Origin: Calothrix sp. FI2-JRJ7
Lineage (GTDB): Bacteria; Cyanobacteriota; Cyanobacteriia; Cyanobacteriales; Nostocaceae
Assembly (NCBI GenBank): GCA_019359675.1
Contig: JAHHGX010000010.1
Location: forward strand, 1 to 64,000
Direction: 5' to 3'
DNA: 64,000 nt
Numbering within the stretch: position 1 is the stretch's first letter; the number at the start of each line of letters is the position of its first letter. The position numbers and the translations under genes were made by a program. Shown piece by piece: positions 61,965-64,000 of the stretch. Under the pieces are notes generated by a model that did not search any database, was not told the origin of the DNA, and saw nothing but the letters and a program-made list of their open reading frames with translations.

Positions 61965-63305
61965 ATGTTTGATACAAATTTGCCTGATGGTCCAATTATG
62001 CCGACTTTGTTACGCCAGATGAAACTAGTTTTTCAGCCTTTGGAATATTTAGAAGATTTTGCAAAGGTTTATGGTGATAATTTTACTATTAAAAACAAAA
62101 GTGGTAATCATACTGTATATTTTAGTCACCCGAAAGCACTGGAACAAATATTTACTGCTGATGCCAGTAAGTTAGACGCTGGTAGCGAAAATGAAATTTT
62201 AAGGTATCTTTTTGGTAGTCATTCTGTTGTTGTATTAGACGGTATACCTCATCGTAATCAACGCAAGTTGTTGGCGCCTCCTTTTCATGGCGATAGAATG
62301 CGTGCATATGGCGCCACTATTCAAGATATTACTCAACACGTTATTGACTCCTGGCAAGATACGAAACCTTTTAATGTTCGTAATGCTATGCAGGAAATTA
62401 CTATACGCATAATTTTACGAGTTGTTTTTGGTTTGGATGAAGGTATACATTTAGAAAAGCTACGTAACTGCTTGATATCACTTTTAGAGTTAGTCGGTTA
62501 TCCTGTAGTTTCTGGCGCCTTATTATTTAAGTTTTGGAAAAAAGATTTAGGTGTATGGAGTCCTTGGGGTAGAATTATGCATCTACTTAAAAAGGTGGAT
62601 GAGTTAATTTATAGTCATATTCAAGAAACTCGCAAGAACTTTGATGAAAATCGTAAAGATATTTTAAGCTTGATGATGACTGCCCGTTATGATGACGGTC
62701 AAGCAATGACAGATGAAGAATTACGTGATGAATTGGTGACATTACTCGTAATCGGACACGAAACTACTGCTTCATCTTTGGTTTGGGCATTATCTTGGAT
62801 TGACCAATTACCAGAAGTACAGGAAAAATTACAAACAGAACTTTGTCAAAATATTCATGAACCATCAGAACTTGCCAAACTTCCTTATTTAACAGCAGTT
62901 TGTCAAGAAACGCTAAGAATTTGCCCTGTTTTCACAACTTGCTTAAGTCGAGTAGTAAAATCTCCTTTAAATGTTATGGGGTATGAGTTACCTGCTAAGA
63001 CTTTAATTATCCCTAATATTTACCTTACACATCATCGTGAAGAAGTATATCCTAACCCGAAGCAATTTATTCCAGAGCGTTTTTTAGAGCGACAATTTTC
63101 ACCTTACGAATATCTACCCTTTGGTGGTGGAAACCGTCAATGTATTGGAATGGCATTTGCCATGTACGAAATGAAAATCATTCTAGGAACCATCTTAAGC
63201 CAATACCAAATTTCATCTTTAATACGGCGCCCTATCAAACCAGCGCGTCGAGGTTTAACAATAGTAGTTCCTCCCAAAATGCAAATGCAAGCTACACCCA
63301 GATAA
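61965..63305 (+). CDS. Cytochrome P450 (CYP110-like)
   Basis: The 446-residue protein has the complete P450 set. The I-helix oxygen site is IGHETTASSLVW (about 263-274), the ExxR is in CQETLRI, the PERF region is FIPERFLER, and the haem ligand loop is FGGGNRQCIGMAFAMYE (Cys near 392). There is no membrane anchor, as in soluble cyanobacterial CYP110 enzymes, which oxidise fatty acids or terpenoids. The proline-rich start (LPDGPIMPTLLRQM) fits this group. No redox partner is nearby. Confidence 0.93.
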   Translation: MFDTNLPDGPIMPTLLRQMKLVFQPLEYLEDFAKVYGDNFTIKNKSGNHTVYFSHPKALEQIFTADASKLDAGSENEILRYLFGSHSVVVLDGIPHRNQRKLLAPPFHGDRMRAYGATIQDITQHVIDSWQDTKPFNVRNAMQEITIRIILRVVFGLDEGIHLEKLRNCLISLLELVGYPVVSGALLFKFWKKDLGVWSPWGRIMHLLKKVDELIYSHIQETRKNFDENRKDILSLMMTARYDDGQAMTDEELRDELVTLLVIGHETTASSLVWALSWIDQLPEVQEKLQTELCQNIHEPSELAKLPYLTAVCQETLRICPVFTTCLSRVVKSPLNVMGYELPAKTLIIPNIYLTHHREEVYPNPKQFIPERFLERQFSPYEYLPFGGGNRQCIGMAFAMYEMKIILGTILSQYQISSLIRRPIKPARRGLTIVVPPKMQMQATPR

Positions 63306-63309
63306 TATA

Positions 63310-63783
63310 TTACGTTTCAGCAAACTCGCGTACACGTTCCCATCCCCAACGCCAAGCAGTTTCCACTAGTAATAACTTACCATTCATAAATAAAATAAAC
63401 TCTTTGCCGTCTTCGTAACACACATCAGAGACAAGCTGGTTACGTATATCCCACCCCCACATTTTAGCGGCGCCGTTCCACCATTTTTGCCCAATAGACT
63501 GTACATCTGGTTTATCAAAATATTCAGGATGCCAATGCGAAGGTTTCCATTGTCGCTGCAACGCACTAATTAATACAGCGTTGGGAAACACTTCTTTATC
63601 ATGTTCCTTCAACCATAATATATACTCAATCGCACTTCTAAACGCATCCTCTAATCCATACGTACACCCTTCAAGCACATCGCAAACATCTTGGTTACTA
63701 AAATCTACACCTAACGCTATCAGTGGACGTTCGTATTGTTTGAATAATTCATACTCTATCGAATCTTCTTCCCAAAAAAACAT
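63310..63783 (-). CDS. Hypothetical protein, 157 residues
   Basis: A soluble protein rich in Trp and acidic residues (LEDAFRSAIEYILWLKEHDK; QKWWNGAAKMWGWDIRNQLV; WRWGWERVREF). It ends four bases after the P450 stop on the opposite strand. No family is recognised. Confidence 0.7.
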   Translation of the reverse strand: MFFWEEDSIEYELFKQYERPLIALGVDFSNQDVCDVLEGCTYGLEDAFRSAIEYILWLKEHDKEVFPNAVLISALQRQWKPSHWHPEYFDKPDVQSIGQKWWNGAAKMWGWDIRNQLVSDVCYEDGKEFILFMNGKLLLVETAWRWGWERVREFAET

Positions 63784-63846
63784 AATTATTAATTCCTACT
63801 AATTCCTTGACAAAACACAAAGTTATATTTTAACTTTATACTAGCA

Positions 63847-63860
63847 TCCGAACGTTCGGA
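63847..63860. promoter_or_regulatory. Probable TetR-type operator palindrome
   Basis: A perfect 14-bp palindrome, TCCGAACGTTCGGA, lies 33 bases before the ATG of a TetR-like gene. Its size and place fit an autoregulatory operator. It could also control the divergent gene that starts at 63783. Confidence 0.65.
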
Positions 63861-63892
63861 CATAATGTATATATTAATAAAATCATAAAACA

Positions 63893-64000
63893 ATGAATGA
63901 GAGTGCATTACTAACACCGGAAAAAGCAGAGAAACAAGATAGTCGAAGTAAAATTTTGGCGGTTGCGTTGAAATTATTTACAGTGAAGGGTTACGAAGGC
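63893..64000 (+). CDS. TetR-family regulator, 5' part only
   Basis: The first 36 residues are in the window: a short lead, then SRSKILAVALKLFTVKGYEG, the first helices of the TetR DNA-binding domain. The gene runs off the edge. Confidence 0.75.
   Translation, partial: MNESALLTPEKAEKQDSRSKILAVALKLFTVKGYEG

Overview
The window is chromosomal DNA of a filamentous, probably Nostocales-type cyanobacterium. It carries a cpcB-cpcA phycocyanin pair, a PucC-type chlorophyll-protein transporter, caspase/WD40 and CHAT signalling proteins, a CYP110-like P450, many small hairpin repeats, and a strong excess of the hexamer GGCGCC (about 20 per 10 kb in the host part by eye, against less than one expected at this GC content).

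Left host region (1-24724). In order: a PucC-family transporter; cpcA and cpcB; an acyl-CoA dehydrogenase-like protein; a thiosulfate locus (rhodanese, a 49-residue small protein, a YeeE/YedE transporter, and the frameshifted 3' end of a cysA gene); an AlkB-like dioxygenase; an ABC1/UbiB kinase; a 1660-residue caspase-STAND-14xWD40 protein; small exported and membrane proteins; an ABC exporter; a ParA/ParB pair; and a CHAT protease-like protein fused through a membrane segment to a periplasmic ligand-binding domain. The region ends in an array of about 53-bp hairpin repeats.

Mobile region (24725-55514). Two copies of a 15,393-bp element lie head to tail, bounded by the 4-bp sequence ATTC at 24725, 40118 and 55511. 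Every gene is repeated at a constant offset of 15,393 with identical translation. Each copy holds an IS110-family DEDD recombinase, a small zinc-finger-like protein, a FtsK/HerA-type ATPase, a ribbon-helix-helix regulator with an operator array, an endolysin-like amidase, a compact tyrosine recombinase, a block of unknown, probably structural genes, a holin-like protein, and a two-repeat CRISPR-like mini-array at the far end. The gene content is that of a small phage or phage-like plasmid, but I recognise no terminase, portal, tail or capsid gene.

The main discovery candidate is that this phage-like element appears to be mobilised by RNA-guided bridge recombination. The non-coding stretch upstream of the IS110 recombinase (26205-26405) folds as a 5' stem-loop plus two internal loops. 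The first loop matches both flanks of the actual insertion site. The second matches both ends of the 15.4-kb unit as they meet at the tandem junction. Bridge RNAs are known from short IS110 insertion sequences; here the donor loop reads the ends of a whole 15-kb element. The CRISPR-like mini-array sits 24 bp inside one end, and the circular/tandem junction may supply its promoter.

Right host region (55515-64000). In order: the 3' remnant of a haem peroxidase, a membrane GNAT acetyltransferase, pnuC and nadR (NAD salvage), a Tat-exported dienelactone hydrolase, a DOPA dioxygenase-like protein, an SMI1/KNR4 gene broken by a hairpin repeat, purB, a cytochrome P450, an unknown gene, and the start of a TetR-type regulator behind a 14-bp palindrome.
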